From Vibrio spartinae (lineage in GTDB: Bacteria; Pseudomonadota; Gammaproteobacteria; Enterobacterales; Vibrionaceae): a stretch of 64,000 nt of DNA. The stretch lies in NCBI RefSeq assembly GCF_024347135.1, contig NZ_AP024907.1, positions 3,463,001 through 3,527,000 on the forward strand, written 5' to 3'. Of the stretch, positions 1 to 9,190 are shown in pieces. The notes below the pieces were generated by a model that did not search any database, had not been told where the DNA came from, and saw nothing but the letters and a program-made list of their open reading frames with translations. How positions within the stretch are numbered: the stretch's first letter is position 1; each line of letters opens with the position of its first letter. The position numbers and the translations under genes are program-made.

Positions 1-123
1 CGCAAATTCCTCGGTTCCATTCAAAGTACCCGATGACTCATCCTGATGAGCGACCGCACATGCAATCTCACAGGTTCGACAACCAATACACTTATTGGCG
101 TCAGCAAAAACAAATCGATTCAT
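1..123 (-). CDS. hydN: HydN-like 4Fe-4S ferredoxin, partial (3' part beyond left edge)
   Basis: The minus-strand frame from ATG at 123 runs off the left edge after 41 codons. It begins MNRFVFADANKCIGC and has the CxxCxxxC spacing (CIGCRTCEIAC) of HydN/HycB-type ferredoxins. These carry electrons between formate dehydrogenase H and the hydrogenase. A good ribosome site (AAAGGA) lies just upstream of the ATG, and a sigma-54 promoter lies about 70 bp upstream. The position next to the Hyf cluster fits a separate hydN transcription unit of the formate hydrogenlyase system. The family call rests on the N-terminus only, so a HycB/HyfA-type paralogue remains possible. Confidence 0.75.
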   Translation of the reverse strand, partial: MNRFVFADANKCIGCRTCEIACAVAHQDESSGTLNGTEEFA

Positions 124-189
124 GCTGTATCCTTTTTGTGTCAATACAACAGAGTATCTTCAGACTCTGGGGGGTGGTTAATCATTACA

Positions 190-205
190 GGCACAAGACG
201 TGCCA
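190..205 (-). promoter_or_regulatory. Sigma-54 (RpoN) promoter for hydN
   Basis: Reading the minus strand the element is TGGCACGTCTTGTGCC. It has GG and GC exactly 12 bases apart, as required for the -24/-12 elements (consensus TGGCAC-N5-TTGC). The predicted transcript start is near 178, giving a leader of about 55 nt before the hydN ATG at 123. FHL genes are known sigma-54/FhlA targets in enterobacteria. Confidence 0.75.
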
Positions 206-324
206 ATCCGGGAGTTACTATTTGAAATCATTTAATTCAATGATTTATAAGAAAAAATAAGTGACAAATAAAAAAACAAATCCAATCAGGAAGCTCAGCT
301 TTCCACTTGACCCGATTGCTTAAT

Positions 325-355
325 GACAAAAGTGTCGAACTTCGACACTTTTGTC
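325..355. promoter_or_regulatory. Perfect 31-nt palindrome, candidate FhlA-type enhancer (or terminator)
   Basis: The arms are GACAAAAGTGTCGAA and its exact complement around a single central C at 340. The palindrome lies about 135 bp upstream of the -24 element of the hydN sigma-54 promoter, the usual place for an enhancer-binding-protein site. The octamer AGTGTCGA also occurs upstream of the hyfA sigma-54 promoter. It also sits just past the stop of the hycI gene and could form a hairpin followed by TTTT, so a terminator role for the hyf operon is possible. The two roles are not exclusive. Confidence 0.55.
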
Positions 356-363
356 GATTCGTA

Positions 364-837
364 CTAACAATGCCCAAAATCCATGTCGTCATGCCATTTG
401 GGCAAAGATTGATAAATTGTATCGACGGCGTCTTTGACCATGTCGGTCATTGGTGCCGCAAATGCCACAATGGCTGGCTGAATACCGATAAACGTGACAT
501 GAGGCACAAAGGTTTTCAGCTCATCGATTAAAAAGTTCAGCGGTAAGCTATGGGTGGACACCATAAACATCTCAGCAATCGTGTCGGGATCAATGATGCG
601 AATCTCCCCCGCCTTTTCACCGAAATCTGCCGCATCAACGACCAACACGCGCTCAGGCTTGATATGACGAATCCGATGCAATGTATCTTCTGGCATCGTG
701 CCGCCTTCTAACACTTCCCAACGGTCTATCGGTTGTTCCAGACAACGCTTGGCCAGCAAGGGGCCGGCGCCGTCGTCGCCCATCATGGTGTTCCCGACCG
801 TCAACAATATTTGTCTGCTCATAATCTGTCTGCTCAT
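364..837 (-). CDS. hycI: HycI-family hydrogenase maturation endopeptidase
   Basis: A protein of 157 aa belonging to the HycI/HybD protease family. These nickel-dependent endopeptidases remove the C-terminal extension of the [NiFe] large subunit after nickel insertion. Family signatures are visible: TVGNTMMGDDGAG near the N-terminus with the conserved Asp, VLVVDAADF in the middle and STHSLPL later, which supplies the conserved His. It is the last gene of the hyf operon. Its ATG overlaps the TGA of the hycH-like gene (ATGA), implying translational coupling. The first five codons (MSRQI) are duplicated in tandem, so a second start exists at 822. Its likely substrate is the HyfG encoded four genes upstream, whose C-terminal extension is intact. 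Confidence 0.9.
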   Translation of the reverse strand: MSRQIMSRQILLTVGNTMMGDDGAGPLLAKRCLEQPIDRWEVLEGGTMPEDTLHRIRHIKPERVLVVDAADFGEKAGEIRIIDPDTIAEMFMVSTHSLPLNFLIDELKTFVPHVTFIGIQPAIVAFAAPMTDMVKDAVDTIYQSLPKWHDDMDFGHC

Positions 838-1286
838 TGCACCGTTCCTCGAATCATCAAATACATCGTCGGCTCTCGATGAATGGCATTGAGAATCTCG
901 ATCAATCCTGCGGTCAAACGCTGTGATGTCTCAGACTGTGTCGCGGGGCTGATTTGCTGGAATGCCAGCGCCAGCACATGAATATGCTCGGGAAAGATCG
1001 TGATCTCTCCGAATTTGAGAAAACCGGCCATCTTCCGGTATGCTTCGCTGTCTTGCGGTAATCCCTCAATCCACGCCAAATATTCTTCACCGTGACAATC
1101 CATCTCTGACTGAAGGCAATCCACAATGCCAAGGTGATGTCCAATCGCCAGACTGTAGTACATGATCTGTTGCGCTTCTTTAGGCACTTCTTTTTCATCA
1201 ACAAACTTGCGCGTTAACCGATAAAAGCGTACTCGCTCCTTTAAGTGTCTTGAATGCATTTCGGTTTGCATATCAGCCACAACCAT
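834..1286 (-). CDS. hycH: HycH/HyfJ-like formate hydrogenlyase maturation protein
   Basis: A 150-aa protein of the HycH/HyfJ family, needed for assembly of FHL but not part of the final complex. The core [20 protein letters not shown] followed by LAIGHHLG is highly similar to E. coli HycH. The frame is open further upstream to 1319, but I chose ATG 1286. It is preceded by AAAGGAGG at ideal spacing and overlaps the 3' end of hyfI by 14 bp. The gene ends in an ATGA overlap with hycI. Its exact biochemical role is unknown even in E. coli. The name hycH rather than hyfJ is a family-level choice. Confidence 0.85.
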   Translation of the reverse strand: MVVADMQTEMHSRHLKERVRFYRLTRKFVDEKEVPKEAQQIMYYSLAIGHHLGIVDCLQSEMDCHGEEYLAWIEGLPQDSEAYRKMAGFLKFGEITIFPEHIHVLALAFQQISPATQSETSQRLTAGLIEILNAIHREPTMYLMIRGTVQ

Positions 1287-2091
1287 GACAAGGACCTCCT
1301 TTAAGCTCATCACCAACAAGCTGTTTCATCACCGAACGCATGAGCGTTTCAACAATCTCGGTCAAACGCGGATCGTTATGCTGATGAATATAGGCTTGAA
1401 TCTGCGCATCCACATTATCGGCATGACACCCTTCCAGCACAGACATCAGCTCATCTGCAATACGATTTCCCTGACGATAACCGGCCAATAAACGCGCCTC
1501 TCTTTCGAGCATGACCCGGATATCCTGTGGAATACCGGTATGACTCAAGCTGGCAGGTTCCGCCTCCGCATCATGCGTTTTGGCATGCATTTTTTGCTCA
1601 AGTAACCCTAAAGCGACCGCGAATCCATAAAGCGTAGCAGCAGGTGTCGGGGGGCAACCGGGAATATAAACGTCAACCGGCACAATTTTGTCTGTTCCGC
1701 CCCAGACACAATAGAGGTCATGAAAAATACCGCCATCACAGCCACATGCGCCATACGACACGACAATCTTCGGATCGGGGGCGGCTTCATAGGCCCGTAA
1801 CGCAGGCGCACGCATTGCCCGTGTGACTGCACCGGTAAAGAGTAAGATATCGGCATGACGAGGGCTGGCAACCACCTTGATCCCGAATCGTTCGGTATCA
1901 TAAACGGGTGTCGTGGCTGCAAAAATTTCAATTTCACACCCATTACATCCCCCACAGTCCACCCGATAAACATAGGCTGACCGTTTGATCTGTTGCAAAA
2001 GTGTTTGCTTTAATGCTTGATGTTCAGGGGTAACTTCAACAGGCTGTGTCTGCGTATGATGAACACCCGATAATTGCTGAATACCTTTCAC
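1273..2091 (-). CDS. hyfI: Hydrogenase-4 small subunit (NuoB-like)
   Basis: A 272-aa small subunit of the group 4 membrane-bound [NiFe] hydrogenase. It carries the proximal [4Fe-4S] cluster next to the active-site subunit. The NuoB-type cysteine pattern is visible: [13 protein letters not shown] at residues 45-57, GACGCDGG mid-protein and IPGCPPTP further on. It faces the cytoplasm and has no Tat signal, as expected for this group. It is slightly longer than E. coli HyfI (about 252 aa), mainly at the N-terminus. It begins in an ATGA overlap with hyfH, and its 3' end holds the ribosome site and start of the hycH-like gene. Confidence 0.95.
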   Translation of the reverse strand: MKGIQQLSGVHHTQTQPVEVTPEHQALKQTLLQQIKRSAYVYRVDCGGCNGCEIEIFAATTPVYDTERFGIKVVASPRHADILLFTGAVTRAMRAPALRAYEAAPDPKIVVSYGACGCDGGIFHDLYCVWGGTDKIVPVDVYIPGCPPTPAATLYGFAVALGLLEQKMHAKTHDAEAEPASLSHTGIPQDIRVMLEREARLLAGYRQGNRIADELMSVLEGCHADNVDAQIQAYIHQHNDPRLTEIVETLMRSVMKQLVGDELKGGPCHGCG

Positions 2092-2759
2092 TGTACCTCC
2101 TCACGACTCATATCGGCGGGATTGATGTTGGGCATGTGGTTCGCAGAACAACCGTTCTCTGGCGTACTGGGATCAGACTGATGAGTTGCAGGTATATGCT
2201 TAACCGGTATCGGCTCTGCAGTGACGTAGCGGTGACATGCTAAGTTCTGCCCATCCAGCATATTGGCCTGACGCCGACATTCAGGACAACTTTCCAACTG
2301 ATGACGACGCATTTCCAACGACTCACCACTCAACCCAGCGTGCTGAAGCGTCTCCATAACATAATCGAATAATTTTTTAGCGATGAAAGGGCGATCACAT
2401 TCTCTGCAATTGACCAGCTCGAACTCGGCCTGTTCATACAAATCTGCTTTGTTGGTCACAGCCAGTTCAAACTGTTGTGACAAGACCAGCGCATGAGTCG
2501 GGCATACTTCTTCGCAGCGTCCGCAGTAGATACAACGCGCCAGTGAAAGCTCCCAGCGACGGGTGCCCTTCTGTTCATCGGTCTCCATCACTAACGCATT
2601 GGCAGGACAGGCCCTCATGCAAGCACCACACGCAATACACTGCGCGGCGTCCAGTTCTGGTTTGCCCCGAAAATCGGTGGTGACTTCATACGGCGCAAAC
2701 GGATACTTGGCCGTGGCATCTCCTGTTTTTAAAACGGTTTTGAGTAGCTTTAACATCAC
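2088..2759 (-). CDS. hyfH: Hydrogenase-4 electron-transfer subunit with two 4Fe-4S clusters (NuoI-like)
   Basis: A 223-aa NuoI-like ferredoxin that wires the ferredoxin arm to the small subunit HyfI. Two classical CxxCxxCxxxCP motifs are present, [12 protein letters not shown] at residues 41-52 and [12 protein letters not shown] at 76-87. Two further CxxC pairs (CREC and CPEC) follow, as in HycF, and may bind another metal. The last 45 or so residues form a polar tail that, from memory, is absent from E. coli HyfH (about 180 aa). The start lies 4 nt after the hyfG stop, and the end overlaps the hyfI start. Confidence 0.93.
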   Translation of the reverse strand: MMLKLLKTVLKTGDATAKYPFAPYEVTTDFRGKPELDAAQCIACGACMRACPANALVMETDEQKGTRRWELSLARCIYCGRCEEVCPTHALVLSQQFELAVTNKADLYEQAEFELVNCRECDRPFIAKKLFDYVMETLQHAGLSGESLEMRRHQLESCPECRRQANMLDGQNLACHRYVTAEPIPVKHIPATHQSDPSTPENGCSANHMPNINPADMSREEVQ

Positions 2760-2763
2760 AACC

Positions 2764-4503
2764 TCACATTGATTTCAGGGGTGAGTTTTTCCGATTGATG
2801 CTGTACTGCTCAATCGTTTTATAAGGCACGGTCTGAGACCGTTTTTTCTTGGTATCAATGATGGTGACGCGATCCGTACAGGAGTAACAGGGATCAAGGC
2901 TCCCGATAATCAAGGGGGCATCGGCAACCGTATTGCCCCGCAGCATATAACGCAACGTCGGCCAGTTGGCATAAGTCGCTGCCCGACAGCGCCAGCGGAA
3001 GAGCTTCTGATTATCCCCCGTCATGCTCCAGTGGATATTTTCACCGCGTGGGGCCTCGGTATATCCCAAAGCAAACCGATGAGGAACATACTGAAAGTCT
3101 TCAGTCAAGATAGCCCCCTCGGGGAGATGATCTAAACCAAATTCAGCAATATTGAGTGAGTCGAATACTTCACGAATTCGAATCAGGAGACGCGCCTGCA
3201 CATCACCACTGTCAAAGTGGTGTAAATCAAGCGGTACCTGACCATAAGATTCCAGCGACTGGCCGTGTACAATCCGGGCGTCCCGGGCAAACCCACTCCC
3301 GCGCACCAAAGGACCAACCGGACTAAAATCACGGGCAATGTCTTTCGCAAGCACACCGACGCCTGAGATCCGACTGTCAATATTCGGGGTCGAAAGCAGG
3401 ACATCGACTAACTCGGTAAACGACTGACGAACTTCACGAATCATGGCAATCCCTTTGGTGCGCTGTTCTTTGAGGAAATCACGCCGCACCCCGCCAATCA
3501 AGTTCATACCATAGGTTTTTCTGGCACCGGTCAGAAGCTCCGCGAGTTCCATGGTTTTTTCACGAACGCGGAAAAATTGCATGAAACCGGAATCAAACCC
3601 GACAAAATGGCTCGACAGACCGATATTGAGTAAATGACTATGCAAGCGTTCGACTTCCAGCAACACCGTCCGAATCATCTTGCCGCGCGCCGGAACCTGA
3701 ATGTTCAGTGCGGTCTCGACGGAATTGTTATACCCCACGCTATGGGTAAATCCACAAATTCCACAGACCCGATCCGCAAGGAAACCCACTTCATGATAGC
3801 CCATCCGCGTCTCAGCTAACTTTTCCATACCGCGGTGAACATAAAACATCCGATAGTCGGCATCGATAATATCTTCACCGTCAACAAACAAGCGAAAATG
3901 GCCGGGTTCATCACTGGTGATATGCAAAGGCCCGACAGGAACGATGCGGTCAGAATCACTCCCCAATTCATTGATAAACGGGTAAGTTTCCGTCTCAGTT
4001 GTCGGCTGCGGACGCTGACGGTAATCCATCGCGTCTTTACGCAAGGGGTGCAAATCTTCCGGCCAGTCATCAGGAAGAACCAGACGACGTTCATCCGGCA
4101 GACCGATGGGGCGCAGACCGAACATATCGCGAATTTCGCGCTCTCCCCACACGGCGGCCGGGATCTCAGGGGTGATCGAGATAAATTCCTGATCGTTTGC
4201 ATTCACCAAGACTTTGACGATCACCCAGCTTTTGACTTCGCCTTCCATCGATAAAGCATGATAAACACCGAAGCAGCCGTTCAATACACGTTCATCATTA
4301 CCAAAAGAAACCGATAACCATCCCCCTTGGTCATAGTAGAGCCATTTCATCACCTCAACCAACGAGGTCATTTTGACGGTCAACGTCACCTGATTGTCGG
4401 CCTGCCAAGCTTCATCCTCGATTGCCGCAGGAAAATGTTGACGCACCCCATCGACATAGAGCTTCCCGATCTGATGTTGCGTATTTCTGTTCAATTGGTC
4501 CAT
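2764..4503 (-). CDS. hyfG: Hydrogenase-4 large catalytic subunit (NuoC-NuoD fusion)
   Basis: The 579-aa catalytic subunit that reduces protons to H2 at a NiFe(CN)2CO centre. The N-terminal 170 residues are a NuoC-like domain and the rest is NuoD-like. The nickel ligands are visible as RVCGICGFTHS in the first half and DPCYSCTDR near the C-terminus. The usual final His is replaced by Arg, as in the HycE/HyfG group. About 38 residues follow that Arg, a removable extension ending NRKNSPLKSM, similar to the HycE precursor and matching the HycI protease in the same operon. It sits between hyfF and hyfH with gaps of about 12 and 4 nt. Confidence 0.96.
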   Translation of the reverse strand: MDQLNRNTQHQIGKLYVDGVRQHFPAAIEDEAWQADNQVTLTVKMTSLVEVMKWLYYDQGGWLSVSFGNDERVLNGCFGVYHALSMEGEVKSWVIVKVLVNANDQEFISITPEIPAAVWGEREIRDMFGLRPIGLPDERRLVLPDDWPEDLHPLRKDAMDYRQRPQPTTETETYPFINELGSDSDRIVPVGPLHITSDEPGHFRLFVDGEDIIDADYRMFYVHRGMEKLAETRMGYHEVGFLADRVCGICGFTHSVGYNNSVETALNIQVPARGKMIRTVLLEVERLHSHLLNIGLSSHFVGFDSGFMQFFRVREKTMELAELLTGARKTYGMNLIGGVRRDFLKEQRTKGIAMIREVRQSFTELVDVLLSTPNIDSRISGVGVLAKDIARDFSPVGPLVRGSGFARDARIVHGQSLESYGQVPLDLHHFDSGDVQARLLIRIREVFDSLNIAEFGLDHLPEGAILTEDFQYVPHRFALGYTEAPRGENIHWSMTGDNQKLFRWRCRAATYANWPTLRYMLRGNTVADAPLIIGSLDPCYSCTDRVTIIDTKKKRSQTVPYKTIEQYSINRKNSPLKSM

Positions 4504-4515
4504 GTCATAAGGCCT

Positions 4516-6120
4516 CTAGTTGATCGATTCAGTCAGAGATACAGCCGATAGACTGTCACTGCTTGAAGAAATGTGTTCGATTCCTTGTTGCCAAGGGAGA
4601 TTGAGTGTTTCAAGAAGCGGTTGATTGGGGTGATTAATGACAATTTGTGTCGCTTGCTCGACACCATGCAGAATCGTATTCGGAATATGGGTCCCCATCA
4701 CGACCATCAACACAATCAGCACCACCAGCGGACACACGGTCAGATAATTCACTTCCCCTTTTTCAACATGCTCAGGAGCCGCTCCCATGACGCATCCCGC
4801 GACCATCCGGGCAAATCCAGCCAGCACCAGCGTCAACAGTAAAAGTAAAATGATGATTAACACCGGGTGTTGGGCATACAACCCGGAACAGATAATCAAA
4901 AATTCACTGACAAAGAGATTAAATGGGGGCACACCGCCAAGCGCGAGTGCACCGGCGCCAAACAGAATACCGGTCCATGGTGCTATCCGTACCACGCCTT
5001 TGATGATACTCATGTCCCGGGTACCGTACTTCAGCATAATATTACCGGCCCCGCAGAACATCAGTGTTTTACCAAGACTGTGATTCATCATATGCAGCAG
5101 TGCGGCAAAAATACCCAACGGACCAAGACCAATCGCGAAGGCGATTAATCCCATATTTTCGACACTGGAGTAGGCTAACAACCGCTTGATATCTTGCTGA
5201 ACCAAAATAAATAGAGCAGCAACCCCAACCGAGAGCAGCCCGAATCCGAGCATCAGAGAGCGGGCAAAATCACTGCCCAGCACGATAGAACTGATGGCAA
5301 AGTGACGCAGAATGATCAGCAGTGCGCAGTTTAACAACCCTGCCGAAAGTAATCCGGAAACCGGGCTGGGCGCTTCTGAGTGCGCATCCGGCAACCAAGT
5401 GTGCATGGGAAATAAACCGGTTTTGGTCCCAAAACCAATGACGATAAAGATAAAGGCAATTTGCATCAGGCGCGGATCAAGTAAATGCGCGTGATCCCGT
5501 AGTGTCGTCCATAGCAACGCTTGCTCCGGTGCATCGAATACAGCAACGGCATTGGCATAGGTCATTACGGTGCCAAATAAGCCAAACGCAACCCCGACAC
5601 TACACAACATGATGTATTTCCAAGCCGCTTCCAGTGATGAGCGCTGATAATACAAACCAACCAGAAAGACGGAACTCACGGTGGTAGCTTCAATCGCGAC
5701 CCACATCATCATGATATTGTTAGCAGTTAAAGCAACCAGCATGGTCGCCAAAAACAGATTGAACAGCCCGTAAAACAGCGAGACTTGCTTACCTGACAAT
5801 TCACCGTGTTGATGCTCATGCCCGATATAACCGATCGAGTGAATCCCCGTACACAATGCCACCAGCCCGAGCACCGCAAGGAACAGCGCGGATAGTCCAT
5901 CGAGCATCAACCAATTCCCGGCAGAGAAAATCGCACCATGCTCAAACACTTCAGCGGCCATCCCCCAACTGATGCCCCAGGTTGCCACAACACTGACAAG
6001 GTGAACCACCATAGATAAGTGCCGGAATTGGTCTCGCAGAGCAATACAAACAAAAGCAATCATTGCTGCGATCAAGGGAATGCCAAGCAAGAACGGAAAT
6101 AGATTATTCATTGACATCAT
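4516..6120 (-). CDS. hyfF: Hydrogenase-4 membrane subunit, antiporter-like (NuoN/M-like)
   Basis: A 534-aa polytopic membrane protein of the Mrp/NuoLMN antiporter-like family, thought to take part in ion translocation coupled to H2 evolution. The signature GTKTGLFPMHTWLPDAHSEA includes the conserved Lys and His region of proton-pumping subunits, and RLLAYSSVENMG is also present. About 14 hydrophobic segments can be counted. The ORF begins MMSMNN. The first ATG has AAAGGG at suitable spacing. It starts a few bases after hyfE. HyfF, together with HyfD and HyfE, distinguishes the Hyf-type complex from the smaller Hyc type. Confidence 0.93.
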   Translation of the reverse strand: MMSMNNLFPFLLGIPLIAAMIAFVCIALRDQFRHLSMVVHLVSVVATWGISWGMAAEVFEHGAIFSAGNWLMLDGLSALFLAVLGLVALCTGIHSIGYIGHEHQHGELSGKQVSLFYGLFNLFLATMLVALTANNIMMMWVAIEATTVSSVFLVGLYYQRSSLEAAWKYIMLCSVGVAFGLFGTVMTYANAVAVFDAPEQALLWTTLRDHAHLLDPRLMQIAFIFIVIGFGTKTGLFPMHTWLPDAHSEAPSPVSGLLSAGLLNCALLIILRHFAISSIVLGSDFARSLMLGFGLLSVGVAALFILVQQDIKRLLAYSSVENMGLIAFAIGLGPLGIFAALLHMMNHSLGKTLMFCGAGNIMLKYGTRDMSIIKGVVRIAPWTGILFGAGALALGGVPPFNLFVSEFLIICSGLYAQHPVLIIILLLLLTLVLAGFARMVAGCVMGAAPEHVEKGEVNYLTVCPLVVLIVLMVVMGTHIPNTILHGVEQATQIVINHPNQPLLETLNLPWQQGIEHISSSSDSLSAVSLTESIN

Positions 6121-6124
6121 ACAA

Positions 6125-6772
6125 TTACCCTTTCAATACAGTCAGTTGTTTCACATCCAACGTATTGAGTCTGCGAAAAATTAACCGAGCCAGAATCACC
6201 ATCACCATCACCGCAAAGATCGCGTCAATGGTGATACCGATTTCCAATAAGTGAGGCGCGCGATGTGCAACCAGCGCTAACATCAGCGATGAGCCATTCT
6301 CCATCAGGCAATAGCCGAACAACTGCTTCAGAATGTTTCTTTGCGTGATAATACAAAGCAGCCCAATCAAGAAATGCGCCAGCGATACAGCGAGGGCAGG
6401 TTTGAGCGTTTCAACCATCGGCAGTGCCACGGGCTGGATGATATAGAGACAAACCAGACTAATCACGGCAACGAAGACCGCAATCAACGCCGGATGAAAC
6501 ATGGCCTTTTCCGCCGCTGCATCCCGCATTTTTCCTAATTGGATATATAAAATTGTCGGTAACAAAACTACTTTCGAAATAAAAGCGGTCATCGACCAAA
6601 GGTACAAATCACTCGCGTCATAATGGTCAGCAATGACCACAAAGAGCAGTACCAACACCAAAGACTGACAGGCATACAGCCAAGACGCAGTTCTAGCCTG
6701 ACGGGCAATCACCACAAAATAGGACGTGATGACTAACAATCCAGCAAGATTATTCATCATGAGATCATCCAT
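6125..6772 (-). CDS. hyfE: Hydrogenase-4 membrane subunit HyfE
   Basis: A 215-aa integral membrane protein similar to E. coli HyfE, with a NuoK-like C-terminal part. Shared stretches include MNNLAGLLVITS at the start, KPALAVSLAHFLIGLLCI in the middle and FGYCLMENGSSLMLALVAH. The frame is open upstream to 6805, but ATG 6772 is preferred. It has AGGAG six bases upstream, follows the hyfD stop by about 10 nt, and matches the start of homologues (MDDLMMNNLAG). Its role is as a membrane subunit between the antiporter-like proteins, found only in Hyf-type complexes. Confidence 0.92.
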   Translation of the reverse strand: MDDLMMNNLAGLLVITSYFVVIARQARTASWLYACQSLVLVLLFVVIADHYDASDLYLWSMTAFISKVVLLPTILYIQLGKMRDAAAEKAMFHPALIAVFVAVISLVCLYIIQPVALPMVETLKPALAVSLAHFLIGLLCIITQRNILKQLFGYCLMENGSSLMLALVAHRAPHLLEIGITIDAIFAVMVMVILARLIFRRLNTLDVKQLTVLKG

Positions 6773-6782
6773 TATGCATCTC

Positions 6783-8222
6783 CTATTGAAGCCATGTTGA
6801 AGCAATCACACTCGATAGCACCGACATTGCAATTAATACGACTAACGTTATTTTCATTGAACTGGGTAAGGGAGACATTCGCTCAACCGCTTCAGAAGGC
6901 TCACCGATAATGGTGCGGCCAAACCAATACAGCAGCCAGCCAAATGTCGCGATGGATTCAACCAGCGCCAGAATCAAAAGCGGAGTCAGCCAAGCATGAG
7001 TCGCAGAAAGATGGAATCCCGCTTCAAACAACGGAAATTTACTGAAGAAGCCATTCAGTGGCGGAACCCCTGCAATTGCCATGGCAGCAATACAGAACGC
7101 AACACCTAATAACGGTGATTTGCGAATAACCCCTTTCAGTTGAGGCAGCATTCGGGTCCCGCAGGCATAGCTGAATGAACCAGCAACAAAGAAGAACAGA
7201 CATTTGGCAAAGGCATGGTTGAAGATGTAAGCAACACCACTGTCCAGTGCCAGAGATGATCCCATCGCTGCCATCGAAAGCGCCAGAAAAATATACGCCA
7301 ACTGGGTGATCGTCGAATAAGCCAACAGCCGCTTCATATCTTTCTGCGGCAAATACATCAGAAAACCGTAGATCATGGTGATCATTGCCCCGATGATCCC
7401 GACAATCCCCACGACTTCAGGAATCGTACCGGCAGACAGAATGCTACGGGCAAAAATGTAAACACCAACTTTAACCATCGAAGCTGCATGTAAATAAGCA
7501 CTGATAGGCGTCGGTGCATTCATTGCGTCAGGAAGCCACATATGCATCGGTAGTTGCGCCGATTTCCCCCACGCAGCAAACATGATGCCAAACAACACCA
7601 CCATTTTGGCAATCGGGTTCAGCCCTGCAATTGCGGTCAGTTCAAACGTCCCTGCCTGAACAAACAGGGTCGCCGCAGCGATGAATAACCCCAATGAAGC
7701 AACATGAGTGACAATCAGGGCTTTCAGTGCCGAACGAAACGCCAGTGGTGTTTGGTAATATCCGATCAGAGACCAAGAACAAGCCCCGGTAATTTCAAAG
7801 AACAGCAATTGTCCCAGAATTGTTGAAGAGAAGACCAGCCCAGCCATCGCACCGATAAAGATCAGCAGAAACACATAATATCGTTTCGCGCCATGTTGCG
7901 CGTGTTCTTTGTTTCTGGCACTCATATATCCCAGAGAATAAACTGCAACAATCAACCCTAATCCGACAACTGCAACAGCAATCAGAGTGCTGACTTTATC
8001 GAAAACCAGACCAAAAATCAGGACATGTCCTACATGCAACAGCGGCACCGAAAGCGCTTCGCCACCTGTCGAGAAAAAGAGATAAGACAATCCCCATGTT
8101 CCCAATGTCGCCAATACTGCAAAAAACTGACAGATCCACTTTGCAGACTGCTCAGAGGCAAACAAGATGAGTATTGCCCCCAAAAAAGGAAGTCCAATAG
8201 TGAGTAATCCAATGATTTCCAT
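6783..8222 (-). CDS. hyfD: Hydrogenase-4 membrane subunit, antiporter-like HyfD
   Basis: A 479-aa polytopic membrane protein of the NuoL/M/N antiporter-like family. It has the conserved GKSAQLPMHMWLPDAMNAPT segment and MKRLLAYSTITQLAYI. It is one of three such subunits in this operon (HyfB, HyfD, HyfF). Hyc-type FHL has only one, so this complex has more potential ion channels. It begins about 12 nt after the hyfC stop and ends about 10 nt before hyfE. Confidence 0.93.
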   Translation of the reverse strand: MEIIGLLTIGLPFLGAILILFASEQSAKWICQFFAVLATLGTWGLSYLFFSTGGEALSVPLLHVGHVLIFGLVFDKVSTLIAVAVVGLGLIVAVYSLGYMSARNKEHAQHGAKRYYVFLLIFIGAMAGLVFSSTILGQLLFFEITGACSWSLIGYYQTPLAFRSALKALIVTHVASLGLFIAAATLFVQAGTFELTAIAGLNPIAKMVVLFGIMFAAWGKSAQLPMHMWLPDAMNAPTPISAYLHAASMVKVGVYIFARSILSAGTIPEVVGIVGIIGAMITMIYGFLMYLPQKDMKRLLAYSTITQLAYIFLALSMAAMGSSLALDSGVAYIFNHAFAKCLFFFVAGSFSYACGTRMLPQLKGVIRKSPLLGVAFCIAAMAIAGVPPLNGFFSKFPLFEAGFHLSATHAWLTPLLILALVESIATFGWLLYWFGRTIIGEPSEAVERMSPLPSSMKITLVVLIAMSVLSSVIASTWLQ

Positions 8223-8233
8223 CGTTTAATACC

Positions 8234-9190
8234 TCACAATCGAATGATATAAAATGCGAGTGCTAAAACCGCACAAGCAAAGGCAGACCAAGTCAGCCGA
8301 TGAGTATTCAGAAAACGGACACGTGCCATACTGTTTTCAACCAATGCTGCCAGAAAGAACACCACAATGAGCTTGAGCAACAGAATCACGCCCGCAATCA
8401 CCACAGCAGTCAAAGTCAGTTCAGCAGCCTTTCCCCATGGAAAGAAAATCGCCAAGAATAGCTGAGCAACAACCAGTTGTTTCAGCCCCAGTCCCAGCTT
8501 CACCATCGCTAATCCCGAACCGGAATATTCAGTCACCGGCCCTTCTTGCAGTTCCTGTTCAGCTTCGGCAGCATCAAACGGTAGTTTTCCCATTTCGATA
8601 AACACGGCAAAAGCACAGGCGACTCCTGCCAGAATCACAGGAATCGGCTGATTGAGACTTTCCGTTAACATGCCCTGACTGATGTACCCCAAATCGGTCG
8701 ACCCCACCATCAAAGCCATCAGAAAAATTGCCAGCATTAAAATCGGCTCAACCAAAACCCCCAATGTGAGCTCGCGACTGCTACCGATCCCCCCAAACAT
8801 GCTATTGGCATCAATCCCGGCTAAGGCAAAAAAGAACCGAAAAATCGCCAGCAGATAGATATCGGTGATCACATCACCGGAGATCGGAAATGGCGACACC
8901 TGCGTCAAAGTCGGCAACGCCATCGCAATCAGTAACATTGTGACGATCAGAATCCACGGCATGGCCCAGAAAATGCCACCGGCATTCTCCGGAGCGACTG
9001 GCTGACGACGCAGTAACTTGGCGATATCTCGATAATCTTGTAGCAACCCCGGTCCGCGTCGGGAATGAATTCTGGCTCTGAGTACACGTGAAAATCCGGT
9101 GGCTAGTGGTGTCAAAAGCAGCATGAATAAAGCCTGACCAAACGCAAGCACCATCCAGCTCATCTCAGGCATATGTAGTTCAGGCATCAT
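8234..9190 (-). CDS. hyfC: Hydrogenase-4 membrane anchor subunit (NuoH-like)
   Basis: A 318-aa NuoH/HycD-like membrane subunit that docks the hydrophilic hydrogenase arm on the membrane. Typical conserved segments are RRGPGLLQDYRDIAKLL near the N-terminus, AGIDANSMFGGIGSSRE, and FDAAEAEQELQEGPVTEYSG, an acidic loop conserved in this family. About eight membrane spans are visible. The start ATG lies in an ATGATG overlap with the hyfB stop, so the first or second ATG (9190 or 9187) may be used. Confidence 0.94.
   Translation of the reverse strand: MMPELHMPEMSWMVLAFGQALFMLLLTPLATGFSRVLRARIHSRRGPGLLQDYRDIAKLLRRQPVAPENAGGIFWAMPWILIVTMLLIAMALPTLTQVSPFPISGDVITDIYLLAIFRFFFALAGIDANSMFGGIGSSRELTLGVLVEPILMLAIFLMALMVGSTDLGYISQGMLTESLNQPIPVILAGVACAFAVFIEMGKLPFDAAEAEQELQEGPVTEYSGSGLAMVKLGLGLKQLVVAQLFLAIFFPWGKAAELTLTAVVIAGVILLLKLIVVFFLAALVENSMARVRFLNTHRLTWSAFACAVLALAFYIIRL

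Noticed and set aside
33..260. 75-codon plus-strand ORF at the left edge
   Set aside because: It overlaps the hydN start and sigma-54 promoter on the other strand and shows no ribosome site or recognisable motif.
6773..6805. Upstream start of hyfE at 6805
   Set aside because: It would overlap hyfD by over 20 bp without a ribosome site, whereas ATG 6772 has AGGAG and matches homologues.
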